Positions 29,226-37,329 of a DNA stretch of 64,000 nucleotides are shown in pieces. Position 1 is the first letter of the stretch. The number at the start of each line of letters is the position of its first letter. The stretch comes from Candidatus Woesearchaeota archaeon (GTDB lineage Archaea > Nanobdellota > Nanobdellia > Woesearchaeales > JABGXB01), in the NCBI GenBank assembly GCA_018675975.1, contig JABGXB010000003.1, positions 128,181 to 192,180 of the forward strand. The letters run 5' to 3'. The position numbers and the translations under genes are program-made. The notes beneath the pieces are model-generated. The model was not told the origin of the DNA. It worked only from the letters and a program-made list of their open reading frames with translations, and ran no database searches.

Positions 29226-29882
29226 TTAAAAATTAATACGAAAGCCACCAAAAATAGTTTTGTTTTTTGAATTTCTAATTCCATTAATGAAAACATCAGT
29301 ATTATTACCTACATTATTTGATAGTAATACATCATAATATTCTCCAACACTACCATTTTTTTTATAATCAATTGCATTAAAAAATTCTAATCCAAATTTA
29401 TCATCAATTTTAATTCCAGAGTAATTTGTAAATCTAATTATATCACTATTACCAGTAATTTCACTATAACCATATCCACCATTAAAAAGATTACCCAATT
29501 GACTTGCTGGACCATATACCCTTAAACCGTATCGTTCATCAAATATTCCATGTTCATCAAAATATAAGTCTGCTTCTGCATGTAATTTAATATCCCAAAA
29601 TATTTTATTATCTTTAATTTTTAATAAAGGAGTGTGAAATCTATGTCTTCCAAAATATGAACTTTCTTTAAAATCAAAAAATTCATTATAACCATGATGA
29701 TTTAATTCAAATCCATTAAAATCAATTTTATGGTTTGAAATGAATCTACTTCTTTTTTTATCATTAGAAATTAATGACTGATCATATCCTACATATCCTG
29801 GAGTAATTTCAATTCCATCTATTTTAGGTGAAATTAGACCTAATAATCCAATTCCAATAGTTGTTATTATTTGTTTCTTCAT
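29226..29882 (-). CDS. Secreted beta-rich protein, outer-barrel-like C-terminus
   Basis: 218 aa. A signal peptide (MKKQIITTIGIGLLGLISPK) is followed by a wholly beta-patterned sequence with aromatic/Gly alternation (FNGFELNHHGYNEF, KLHAEADLYFDEHG, LFNGGYGYSEITG). It ends TIFGGFRINF, a terminal Phe strand such as beta-barrel outer-membrane proteins use, and has no Cys. No other anchor is seen. Ribosome binding site GGAGGAG precedes the ATG. In an archaeon an outer membrane is not expected in most groups, so this could instead be a secreted beta-sandwich or a gene transferred from a bacterium. Confidence 0.6.
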   Translation of the reverse strand: MKKQIITTIGIGLLGLISPKIDGIEITPGYVGYDQSLISNDKKRSRFISNHKIDFNGFELNHHGYNEFFDFKESSYFGRHRFHTPLLKIKDNKIFWDIKLHAEADLYFDEHGIFDERYGLRVYGPASQLGNLFNGGYGYSEITGNSDIIRFTNYSGIKIDDKFGLEFFNAIDYKKNGSVGEYYDVLLSNNVGNNTDVFINGIRNSKNKTIFGGFRINF

Positions 29883-30003
29883 TTTTCATACTCCTCCATC
29901 ACCTCAAAGTATATGATTTACAAAAATTATATATTTAAATATAACCTAACCCCAAAGGGGGAGAAATAATAAATTTTATAACTAATAAAAAAACCTAGTT
30001 ATT

Positions 30004-31557
30004 ATGGATATGAATTTTTTAGAAGAATTAGGCCTAACAAAATCAGAAATTAAAGTTTATTTATCCTTATTAGAAATAGGAGAATCAAGTACAGGAAAAA
30101 TAGTTGATAAAGCAAAAGTATCTTCATCAAAAATATATGAAATAATGGATAAATTAATTCAAAAAGGATTAGTATCATATATAATTAAATCAGGTGTAAA
30201 ATATTTTGAATCAGCACAACCAAATAGATTATTAGATTATATTAGTGAAAAAGAAAAAAAATTAGAAATTCAAAAAGAAAAAATAAAAAAAATATTACCT
30301 GAATTAGAACTTAAAAAAAAATTATCCAATTATAAATCACAAGCAACTATATATAAAGGATATAAAGGATTAGAAACTGCATTTTTTGAAAGTTTAGATT
30401 TACTAAAAGCAAATGAAGAATTATTAGTAATAGGAATTCCAAATAGAAGTGAAATATCAAACAGGTTTTTTGTGAAATTTGCAAAAGAAAGGCAAAGAAG
30501 AAAAATTAAATCACGTGCTACAATTAATGAAATTGCTAGAGGCGAATTACAAACATTAAAAAAAAATTTATATTCACTAAAACTAAAATACATACAACAA
30601 ACTATGCCTGCAGCAATTAATATTTTTAAAGATAGAATAATTATATTCCCAGAAGAAAAAGATGAAATTATATTATTTGTTATTGATAATAAAGAAATTG
30701 CAGAAAGTTTTAGAGTTCAATTTGAACTTTTATGGAATCAAGACGTATCCACATATCACGGACACAATGCAGTTGAATCAATTTATGATTCAATAATTGA
30801 GAATACAAATAAAAAAAATGAGATATTAATTTATGCTTCAAAACCAAATGATAAAAGAAGTAGTGAATATAATATTGAATGGCAAAAAAAAATTGCTAAA
30901 AAAGCAAAAAATGTAAAATTACTTTATTATGGACAAAATGAAATTAATAATGAGCGTCTAAAAAAAGTTAATCAAACTGGCTGTATATCTAAAATTTATC
31001 CAACTAGTCAAAACCTACCCATCTCCACTATTATAACAAAAAATGAAGTAATCAATACAATATGGTCAAATAAACCAACAGCAATTAAAATTGAAAATAA
31101 AATTGTTGCAAACTCATTAAAAGAAAATTTCAACATATTATGGAATCAAAATACATTCGTAGTTAAAGGAATAAAAGCCATTGAAAATATTTTTATGGAT
31201 ATGTTAAATTATAAACAAATAGATTTTATTGGTGCACGAGGGTATTTAATCGATAAAAGTCCTAAATTTATTTCCAAATGGGAAAAATTAGCAATTGAAA
31301 AAGGATTTAAAATGAGAAATATTGTGGATAAAGAAATAAAGGGACATAAAATTACACGTTTTCCTTTTGCAAAAACTAAATATACCATACCAAAAGAATA
31401 TGCAAAACTATCAGTAATATGGATTTATGGAAATAAAATTGCAATTAGTAATTGGACAAAAAAAGAACCTTTCGCAATAATAATTAATAATAAAGAAATT
31501 TATGATATGTACAAAAGTCAATTTGAAATAATCTGGAATATGAAAAAATTTAAATAA
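30004..31557 (+). CDS. TrmB-family protein with three tandem sensor-like domains
   Basis: 517 aa. The N-terminal HTH (1-75, EELGLTKSEIKVYLSLLEIG) and coiled-coil linker match the TrmB-like regulator at 25710. Three sensor-like units follow: about 110-240 ending FELLWNQD, about 250-380 ending FNILWNQN, and about 385-517 ending FEIIWNMK. Each starts with a related helix (YKGLETAFFESLDLL; HNAVESIYDSIIENT; IKAIENIFMDMLNYK). The 25710 protein has one. TrmB regulators normally carry a single effector domain, so three suggests multiple ligand sites or internal dimerisation. The ligand is unknown. A CCCC-AAA-GGGG motif is about 50 nt upstream. Confidence 0.8.
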   Translation: MDMNFLEELGLTKSEIKVYLSLLEIGESSTGKIVDKAKVSSSKIYEIMDKLIQKGLVSYIIKSGVKYFESAQPNRLLDYISEKEKKLEIQKEKIKKILPELELKKKLSNYKSQATIYKGYKGLETAFFESLDLLKANEELLVIGIPNRSEISNRFFVKFAKERQRRKIKSRATINEIARGELQTLKKNLYSLKLKYIQQTMPAAINIFKDRIIIFPEEKDEIILFVIDNKEIAESFRVQFELLWNQDVSTYHGHNAVESIYDSIIENTNKKNEILIYASKPNDKRSSEYNIEWQKKIAKKAKNVKLLYYGQNEINNERLKKVNQTGCISKIYPTSQNLPISTIITKNEVINTIWSNKPTAIKIENKIVANSLKENFNILWNQNTFVVKGIKAIENIFMDMLNYKQIDFIGARGYLIDKSPKFISKWEKLAIEKGFKMRNIVDKEIKGHKITRFPFAKTKYTIPKEYAKLSVIWIYGNKIAISNWTKKEPFAIIINNKEIYDMYKSQFEIIWNMKKFK

Positions 31558-31639
31558 AGTATGAGAATTTCAAATTATAAAAATTCTACTAATAATTAAA
31601 TTTATAAACGCATTCAAATTGATTCAAATTGTTTATTTT

Positions 31640-31750
31640 GGGTCTGTAGCTTAGTCCGGTGGAGCGCTAGTCTTATATGTCTACGTTCTGTACACAAAAT
31701 GATGCGACTAAGATCACTAGTGGTCGAGGGTTCAAATCCCTCCAGACCCA
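31640..31750 (+). tRNA. tRNA-Ile (anticodon UAU) with 37-nt bulge-helix-bulge intron
   Basis: The acceptor GGGTCTG/CAGACCC and T-arm GAGGG TTCAAAT CCCTC are perfect; the anticodon stem CTAGT/ACTAG brackets the intron at 31678-31714, just after position 37. The junction forms a canonical hBHBh: CTTA pairs with TAAG, flanked by three-base bulges TAT and ATC cut after their second base, and GTC/GAC extends the inner helix. After removal the loop is CTTATAC, giving anticodon UAU and a 74-nt tRNA. The body resembles archaeal tRNA-Ile. A TATA box ATTTATAAAC lies about 36 nt upstream. CCA is not encoded. Confidence 0.93.
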
Positions 31751-31805
31751 CTTTATATACACAACGTTACTTAATTTTAAAGCAGTTCTTTGACTCATTT
31801 ATAAT

Positions 31806-32168
31806 GTGAAAAACCAAACATTATTTCAAAATGTAAAAAGTTTGCTTAATACAATAAGTAAATTTTTTGTAAATGACATAGGTAATAATATTTCTAAAAA
31901 AATAAATAATATGAATGAAAATTTACAAAATCAATTTAATATTTTTATGAATAGTTTAATGAGACAGTTAATGATATTTTTATTTTCAATAATTACATTT
32001 ATATTTTTATTAACATCAGGAACATTTTATTTAATTGAATATCATAATTTAAATTATACAATATCATTTTTTTACATAGGAATTATATTAATATTAATTA
32101 CATTTTTCCTACATCACAATAACTTAAAAAGACAATTAGAGGTACAAAATGGCAAAAAAAATAAGTAG
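31806..32168 (+). CDS. Two-TM membrane protein, holin superfamily III/YqjE-like
   Basis: 120 aa from a GTG at 31806; no Shine-Dalgarno precedes it, so a later start (for example ATG at 31911) is possible. The N-terminal 55 residues are amphipathic helical (LLNTISKFFVNDIGNNISKKI), followed by two membrane helices (about 59-80 and 86-107) and a short basic tail. The layout and its pairing with the next gene resemble YqjE-type proteins (PF07332). It overlaps the next gene by 20 nt, so the two are translationally coupled. Confidence 0.6.
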   Translation: MKNQTLFQNVKSLLNTISKFFVNDIGNNISKKINNMNENLQNQFNIFMNSLMRQLMIFLFSIITFIFLLTSGTFYLIEYHNLNYTISFFYIGIILILITFFLHHNNLKRQLEVQNGKKNK

Positions 32169-32424
32169 AAAAAAAGTTTCTATTAAAAAACGTGCAAGTA
32201 AAACTGTAAAGAAAGCTAAAAAAAACGTTAGCTCAGCTCAAAAACGATTAGAATCTGTTGCAAAAAGAAAATTACAAACTGCTAAAAAAAAAATAATTCA
32301 AACTGAAAAGAAAATTAAACATTTCATACATTTACATCCAGAAAAAGCTACAGCTGTTGCAGTTGGATTAGGAGCGGCAATAGGTTCAATTACTACTATG
32401 ATTTTTGGTAGAAAAAAAAGATAA
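32149..32424 (+). CDS. Basic C-terminally anchored protein, ElaB/YqjD (DUF883)-like
   Basis: 91 aa. GAGGT lies seven bases before the ATG. Residues 1-60 are a Lys/Arg-rich helix (KRASKTVKKAKKN), followed by HPEKATAVAVGLGAAIGSI and a C-terminal IFGRKKR, which matches the HPW-type turn, Gly-rich membrane helix and Arg-Lys tail of ElaB/YqjD proteins. In E. coli those bind ribosomes and anchor them to the membrane in stationary phase. The stretch also looks histone H1-like. The coupled upstream YqjE-like gene strengthens the call. Confidence 0.62.
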   Translation: MAKKISRKKVSIKKRASKTVKKAKKNVSSAQKRLESVAKRKLQTAKKKIIQTEKKIKHFIHLHPEKATAVAVGLGAAIGSITTMIFGRKKR

Positions 32425-32535
32425 TACAAACTAAATAAATGCTTTTTAAGCCAAAAAAAGTATTTAATATTTTTTTTTAATAGTGCTATTTATAATAAAG
32501 AATAATTTATAAATAATTCAAAATGACGTCAAGTT

Positions 32536-34782
32536 ATGATTATGGACATAGAATACAGCAATGATGTATTTAAACAATATATAACAAGTATTGATGGCAT
32601 TGAATTAAATGAAGAAATTAGTGATCAGCCTCCCGATTTAGAAGATTCAATTATATTTGCAAATCACATTAGTGATGATAGTATTTCTTTAGCAATTATG
32701 TCTGGGGGTTCAACACATAAAGGAATTCCAATAAGAAATATTTTAGTACCCGATTTAGATTATTATACATATACAAAAAACAGAAGTTTTGAAGATTCTG
32801 CTATTCGTAGAGATGAAGAAAAAAAAACAGAAATAGATTTAGAAATATTAAATGATAAAGAACATTTAGAATTTAAAAAATTAAAAGAAGAATTAGATAA
32901 TAATAAATTTTATTTTGAATCAAAAAGGTATCAATTAGGATTTCATTATTTTTATGTATTAGAAGATTCAACTTTTCAACCATATTTTTCATCAAAACCA
33001 GTTTTTATGGATACTATGTTTGAACATTTAGGAAGCGATAATAGACATAAAAGTAAAGACCAATTAGTAACAAACTATACAACAGATAAAAATCTAACTA
33101 AAATATTATTAAGAGAACATGGTATTCCAGTTGCAAGAGATCGTATAATTACTAGAAAAAACATTTCAAAACTTGAAAAAATCATTAAAGATTTTACATT
33201 TAAAACTCAATCAAAAAGTTTAGTATTTAAAGCAAATAATGGTTCTTGTGGAGACGAAGTTATAATTACACACCCAAATGAAACTAAAAAAATTAAACAG
33301 TTTGTAAATAAACATTTAGAATATGGTATAGTATTATTAGAAGAACGATTAATTCCAAGAAAATTTAAAGTCAATAGACAAAAATTAGATGCAAATATGC
33401 GTATTTTAGCAATATTAACTGATCACTGCGAGTATGTAGGTGGAGTTGTAAGAATGCAATCATGGGGCAATAAACCAGTTAATTTATCTGGAGCTGCCAA
33501 CCGATATAATTTAGAAGACTATGCAAAAGAAGTTAATTTTACTATTAATGAATTAGCAGAATTTACTAGAAAAGCTGGACAACCATTAGCAGATATTCGT
33601 CAAGAACATCATCCAATAATGTTAGGTTTAGATATTACCCTCACAGATAATGAATTTCATGTAATTGAAATCAATAGTTCTGGAAGTGCAGGATACCATA
33701 GTTTAGGTTTAACCACAAATCATAATCAACCAAGAGTAAAATATATGGTAAGTAAATTATGTGAAGTAGGATATCAAAATTTTACGAAAAGAAAAAAAGA
33801 AAAAATACATTTCACAAAAAGAAAAGAAAGTTATGATATAAGATTTTTAAGAGCAATTAATTGTTTTAAAAATGAAGATTATGAATTAGCTGAAAAATTC
33901 TTAAAATCATTAGCAAATTTAATACCAGAAGAGGATGAATATAAAAATTTAACTTCAGAAGAAATAAAATGTTGGATAGGAGTAGGTTTCTGTAAACAAG
34001 GAATAAAAAATGAAGCAAGAGAATATTTAAAAGATGCATTACAATATAATGAAATGGATTTTATTGGTGCATTCATAGATAGTGCTAAAGATATTTATGA
34101 AATTAATAAAGGATTTGAATTATTATTGCCAAAAGCAGAAAAAGGAACTAGATTATATAAAGTTGTACAAGAAAATTATTTAGAAACTTTATTTCGTTTA
34201 AATGAAAGGGAAAAAGCAATTTCATTAATCGAAAAATTAAAACCAGAAAAAGAATTTAGAACTACTATATTCAATAAATTAATTAAAAATTTAGAATTAG
34301 ATTATGCAAAAACATTATTAGAAGATTTACCTGATACAAGAAAAGGTGAAATCAATAAATTATTTTATTATTTAGAAACAAATCAATATAAAAAATCAAT
34401 TGATTTATTAGAAAATAATAAACATATAGAATATGGAAAAGAAGGTTTTCTTTTTTCTGCTAAATTAAAAGAGGATTTTAAAATTGAAAAAGTTTTAAAT
34501 CGGGACTATCAAAATCAAGGAAATAATGAATATTCTATATTTTTATTAGGAATGGCAAGATATTTATCTGGACAAAAAGTTCAATCATTAATATTATTTA
34601 GAAATTTAACAAAAAATTTAAGTTATCAACCATTTATATTTAAAAATATTATAGAATTCTATAAATCACAAAATGATCAGAAATTTAAAGATTTATATTT
34701 AAATTATTGTTCAAAAAATGAGTTACCTAGAACTCAAAGATTAATTAAAGAAGCCAAACAATCCAAAAACAATAATTTATAA
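32536..34782 (+). CDS. ATP-grasp ligase fused to helical repeats
   Basis: 748 aa. Residues about 190-420 form a RimK/cyanophycin-synthetase-like ATP-grasp fold: LVFKANNGSCGDEV (ATP-binding Lys and loop), VLLEERLIP, ANMRILA, and metal-binding GLDI...VIEINSSGSAG with Asp, Glu and Asn. Such enzymes join a carboxylate to an amine or thiol using ATP. The N-terminal 180 residues are unrecognised (MSGGSTHKGIPI). Residues about 435-748 are paired helices resembling TPR repeats, possibly a docking region. The start is ATG 32536 or 32542; a TATA box TTTATAAATA lies 26 nt before. The PRTase-like gene follows 22 nt later, with GGTGG; likely an operon. Confidence 0.78.
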   Translation: MIMDIEYSNDVFKQYITSIDGIELNEEISDQPPDLEDSIIFANHISDDSISLAIMSGGSTHKGIPIRNILVPDLDYYTYTKNRSFEDSAIRRDEEKKTEIDLEILNDKEHLEFKKLKEELDNNKFYFESKRYQLGFHYFYVLEDSTFQPYFSSKPVFMDTMFEHLGSDNRHKSKDQLVTNYTTDKNLTKILLREHGIPVARDRIITRKNISKLEKIIKDFTFKTQSKSLVFKANNGSCGDEVIITHPNETKKIKQFVNKHLEYGIVLLEERLIPRKFKVNRQKLDANMRILAILTDHCEYVGGVVRMQSWGNKPVNLSGAANRYNLEDYAKEVNFTINELAEFTRKAGQPLADIRQEHHPIMLGLDITLTDNEFHVIEINSSGSAGYHSLGLTTNHNQPRVKYMVSKLCEVGYQNFTKRKKEKIHFTKRKESYDIRFLRAINCFKNEDYELAEKFLKSLANLIPEEDEYKNLTSEEIKCWIGVGFCKQGIKNEAREYLKDALQYNEMDFIGAFIDSAKDIYEINKGFELLLPKAEKGTRLYKVVQENYLETLFRLNEREKAISLIEKLKPEKEFRTTIFNKLIKNLELDYAKTLLEDLPDTRKGEINKLFYYLETNQYKKSIDLLENNKHIEYGKEGFLFSAKLKEDFKIEKVLNRDYQNQGNNEYSIFLLGMARYLSGQKVQSLILFRNLTKNLSYQPFIFKNIIEFYKSQNDQKFKDLYLNYCSKNELPRTQRLIKEAKQSKNNNL

Positions 34783-34804
34783 ATAATAAATTTGGTGGAA
34801 AATC

Positions 34805-35644
34805 ATGAGTTTAATATTAGATTTGTTTGAACCATTTGAAAAAATGATGAAGTGTGGAAGTGAGTTCCAAGAAGATGAAAATTCAGTTGATGAATTAAAT
34901 CACATTTTAAAATCAGGGGAATATTTATCCCTTGCTTATCTTGAAAAAAAATTATCACCTCATTTAAATCCACAATTAGAACAAATAAATGGTAAAAAAA
35001 TTATTTTATATAGAATTATAGATAAAAAAGAATCAGAAGATTTTTTCCCCACACCTCAAATTAAAAAAGAATTATATGAAATCACCAATAATTTAACTGA
35101 TTATATATATGATAATAATATCAATAATATAATGTTAATTGATTGTTCGGCTAGACCTCTATATATTGCAATTAGAAAATTGTGGAAAAATAAATTTCCA
35201 AAATTAAAACAACCTCAAATTTATTTTACAAATCCAGAAGCATATCAAACGTCAATGTCTTTTGAAACTCAAGATCATAATAATCATTACTTAAAAAAAT
35301 TTGAAAATACATATAAAAAACTTGCAAAAAAGAAAGAAGAAAAATTATTATTATTTGATATGTGTGCACATACAGGGGACACACTAAGGCCAATTATTAA
35401 TTTATTAAAATATAACGAATATAATGTTGTTGTAGGCATTGCACAAAAAAATCCACTTTTTGAAGAAATCGTTTTTGACTTTATTGCTTTAAATAGAGAA
35501 TGTAGATTAAAATGTAGCCCTTTCGGAATTGAACACATGGTAAGCAAAAATGGCTTTAAAATGCTCTCTAGTCCAAATCAAAATAAAGGTAATGCGATTC
35601 AATTAAGAAAACAAATTTCTAAAATTATTGATGAATTTAGTTAA
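34805..35644 (+). CDS. Phosphoribosyltransferase-like protein
   Basis: 279 aa. The motif KLLLFDMCAHTGDTLRPI near residue 180 resembles the PRPP-binding loop of type I phosphoribosyltransferases (hydrophobic strand, acidic residue, then TGxT). Upstream are NIMLIDCSARPLYIAIRKLW and PQIYFTNPEAYQT, consistent with a Rossmann-like first half. It lacks the classical DD pair (it has FDMC), so activity is uncertain. A GGTGG ribosome binding site precedes the ATG. Being 22 nt from the ATP-grasp gene suggests joint action; known families combine ATP-grasp and PRTase-like domains in Ter-linked stress modules, but this is inference. Confidence 0.62.
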   Translation: MSLILDLFEPFEKMMKCGSEFQEDENSVDELNHILKSGEYLSLAYLEKKLSPHLNPQLEQINGKKIILYRIIDKKESEDFFPTPQIKKELYEITNNLTDYIYDNNINNIMLIDCSARPLYIAIRKLWKNKFPKLKQPQIYFTNPEAYQTSMSFETQDHNNHYLKKFENTYKKLAKKKEEKLLLFDMCAHTGDTLRPIINLLKYNEYNVVVGIAQKNPLFEEIVFDFIALNRECRLKCSPFGIEHMVSKNGFKMLSSPNQNKGNAIQLRKQISKIIDEFS

Positions 35645-35684
35645 TAATACAAAAGTATAAAAAAGAATAAAAAATCCACTTTTT

Positions 35685-36986
35685 ATGGAAGAAAACAAAT
35701 TTTTATCAATTCAAGAAGCAATGCAAAATGAAAGCCAAGAAGTTTCTATAAGAGGTTGGATATACCGAGAAAGAAAAAGTAAAAAATTAGCTTTTATTAT
35801 TTTAAGAGATAGTACAAATATTATTCAATGTGTTTTTGAAAAAAGTAATTTTTCTCAAGAACAATGGGATCAAATTGATAAAACTCAAATTGAAACGTGT
35901 ATGACAATAACTGGGAATATTAAAAAAGATGATAGAGCTCCGAGTGGTTATGAAATTCAAGCAAATAATTTTCAAATAATCGGTGAGTGTGATAAATTTC
36001 CAATTACAAAAGATCAAAGTCCAGAATTTTTATTAGACAATAGACATTTATGGATTAGAAGTCGTAAAATGACTGCAATTATGAAAATAAGACATACAGT
36101 AATTGGAGCTATACATGAATTTTTTAGAAATAAAGGATTTTATGAATTTACAAGTCCAATATTACAACCAAATCAATGTGAAGGTGGTTCAACTTTATTT
36201 GAAGTAAATTATTATCAAGATAAAATTCATCTTGCACAAACATGGCAACTTTATGCTGAAGCAGGAATTTTTGGATTAGAAAAAATATATAATGTTTCAC
36301 CAACATTTAGAGCAGAAAAATCAAAAACATCTAGACATTTATCTGAATTTTGGATGGCGGAAATGGAAGCTGCTTGGTTTGATTTAAATGATGTGACTCA
36401 ATGTGCTAAAGAAGAAATTGCTTTTATTGTACAAAAAGTATTAGAAAATAATAAACCAGAATTAGAAATATTACAAAGAGATGTATCAAAATTAGAAAAT
36501 ATAAAATTACCTTTTGAAACAATAACATATACGAAAGCATTAGAATTATTAAAAGAAAAAAAAGATATGAATATTGAATGGGGTAAAGATTTAAGAACAA
36601 TTGAAGAGGAGAAATTGATGGAATTATTTGACAAACCAATTGTAGTTACACATTATCCTAAAGAAATTATGGCATTCTATAAACCAAAAGATCCTAATAA
36701 TGATAAAACAGCATTATGTTTTGATATGTTAGCACCAGATGGATATGGTGAAATAGTTGGAGGGTCTCAAAGAGATACCGACATAGAAGAAATTATTAAT
36801 GCATTAAAAAAAGATGGAGAAAATCCTGAAGATTACAAATTCTATTTAGATTTAAGAAAATATGGTTCAGTACCACATTCTGGTTATGGGGTTGGTGTTG
36901 AAAGAATCATATCATGGATATGCGGATTAGATAATATTAAAGATGCAATACCATTTCCAAGAACAATGCTTAGAAAAGAACCATAA
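35685..36986 (+). CDS. asnS: Asparaginyl-tRNA synthetase
   Basis: 433 aa. An N-terminal OB-fold for anticodon binding (residues 17-100, SIRGWIYRERKSKKLAFII) precedes the class II catalytic core. Motif 1 includes FYEFTSPILQPNQCEGGSTLF; motif 2 is FRAEKSKTSRHLSEFWMAEMEAAW; motif 3 is GYGVGVERIISWICG. The LAQTWQLYAEA segment with FGLEKIYNVSPTFRAE favours Asn over Asp specificity among the AsxRS enzymes. It charges tRNA-Asn directly. AAGTATAAAA about 30 nt before the ATG with no Shine-Dalgarno suggests a leaderless transcript. The stop lies close to the convergent SRP RNA gene. Confidence 0.95.
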   Translation: MEENKFLSIQEAMQNESQEVSIRGWIYRERKSKKLAFIILRDSTNIIQCVFEKSNFSQEQWDQIDKTQIETCMTITGNIKKDDRAPSGYEIQANNFQIIGECDKFPITKDQSPEFLLDNRHLWIRSRKMTAIMKIRHTVIGAIHEFFRNKGFYEFTSPILQPNQCEGGSTLFEVNYYQDKIHLAQTWQLYAEAGIFGLEKIYNVSPTFRAEKSKTSRHLSEFWMAEMEAAWFDLNDVTQCAKEEIAFIVQKVLENNKPELEILQRDVSKLENIKLPFETITYTKALELLKEKKDMNIEWGKDLRTIEEEKLMELFDKPIVVTHYPKEIMAFYKPKDPNNDKTALCFDMLAPDGYGEIVGGSQRDTDIEEIINALKKDGENPEDYKFYLDLRKYGSVPHSGYGVGVERIISWICGLDNIKDAIPFPRTMLRKEP

Positions 36987-36989
36987 ATA

Positions 36990-37260
36990 AAGTGTAAGCA
37001 CCCTATCTTCGAAAAAACAAAACCTGCAAGTGCCCTTACTCCTTTCTCCGTTCCGCGACCCTATAAGCATCAATATAATAGCTTATGGCTGCTTCGTTCC
37101 CGATCTGACCAAATTCACAATCATAACGATCAAATAGGACAGAACATCAACGTCCAAAGCAAAGCTTAACAGACAATGTTTCTCCTCAAATAGGTTTAAA
37201 TCCTTCCATATAGTCAGAAGTTACAAGAAGATGACTATTCTCCCCAATCGAGCCTACAAG
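36990..37260 (-). ncRNA. Signal recognition particle 7S RNA
   Basis: On the minus strand, near 37110-37086, GGTCAGATCGGGAACGAAGC followed by AGCC forms the universally conserved helix-8 core: a GGAA tetraloop, the symmetric and asymmetric internal loops that bind SRP54, and a continuing stem CATAAGC/GCTTATAG. The RNA ends pair: TGTAGGC near the 5' end with GCTTACA near the 3' end (closing helix). Length is about 270 nt, normal for archaea. No protein frame is open. TATA-like TTTAAATA at 37288-37281 places the transcription start near 37260. It fills the gap 36987-37329 and is divergent from the gene at 37330. Confidence 0.9.
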
Positions 37261-37280
37261 TTGTATTGGCAAATTATAAC

Positions 37281-37288
37281 TATTTAAA
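37281..37288 (-). promoter_or_regulatory. TATA box for SRP RNA
   Basis: TTTAAATA on the minus strand, about 25 nt before the inferred 5' end of the 7S RNA at about 37260. Confidence 0.5.
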
Positions 37289-37329
37289 TCTTTGCATAAA
37301 TTTATAAAAAATAAGCTGGTTGTGGAAAA

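Noticed and set aside
29112-29229. A short open stretch on the plus strand ending NYFLIPKQN in the gap 28972-29225
   Set aside because: It has no start codon or ribosome binding site and is only 37 codons. It might be a decayed gene end, but nothing recognisable supports a pseudogene call. The rest of the gap is AT-rich with no feature I can name.
29950-29961. CCCC-AAA-GGGG as an operator for the triple-sensor regulator
   Set aside because: It is only 4 bp with a three-base spacer and does not resemble known TrmB sites; no second copy was found upstream of the 25710 gene.
31678-31714. A separate small RNA within the tRNA-Ile gene
   Set aside because: The segment is fully explained as a BHB intron with canonical cut sites.
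37021-37260. Protein-coding content in the gap after asnS
   Set aside because: No long frame with a start exists in either direction, and the conserved SRP core with paired ends explains the stretch.
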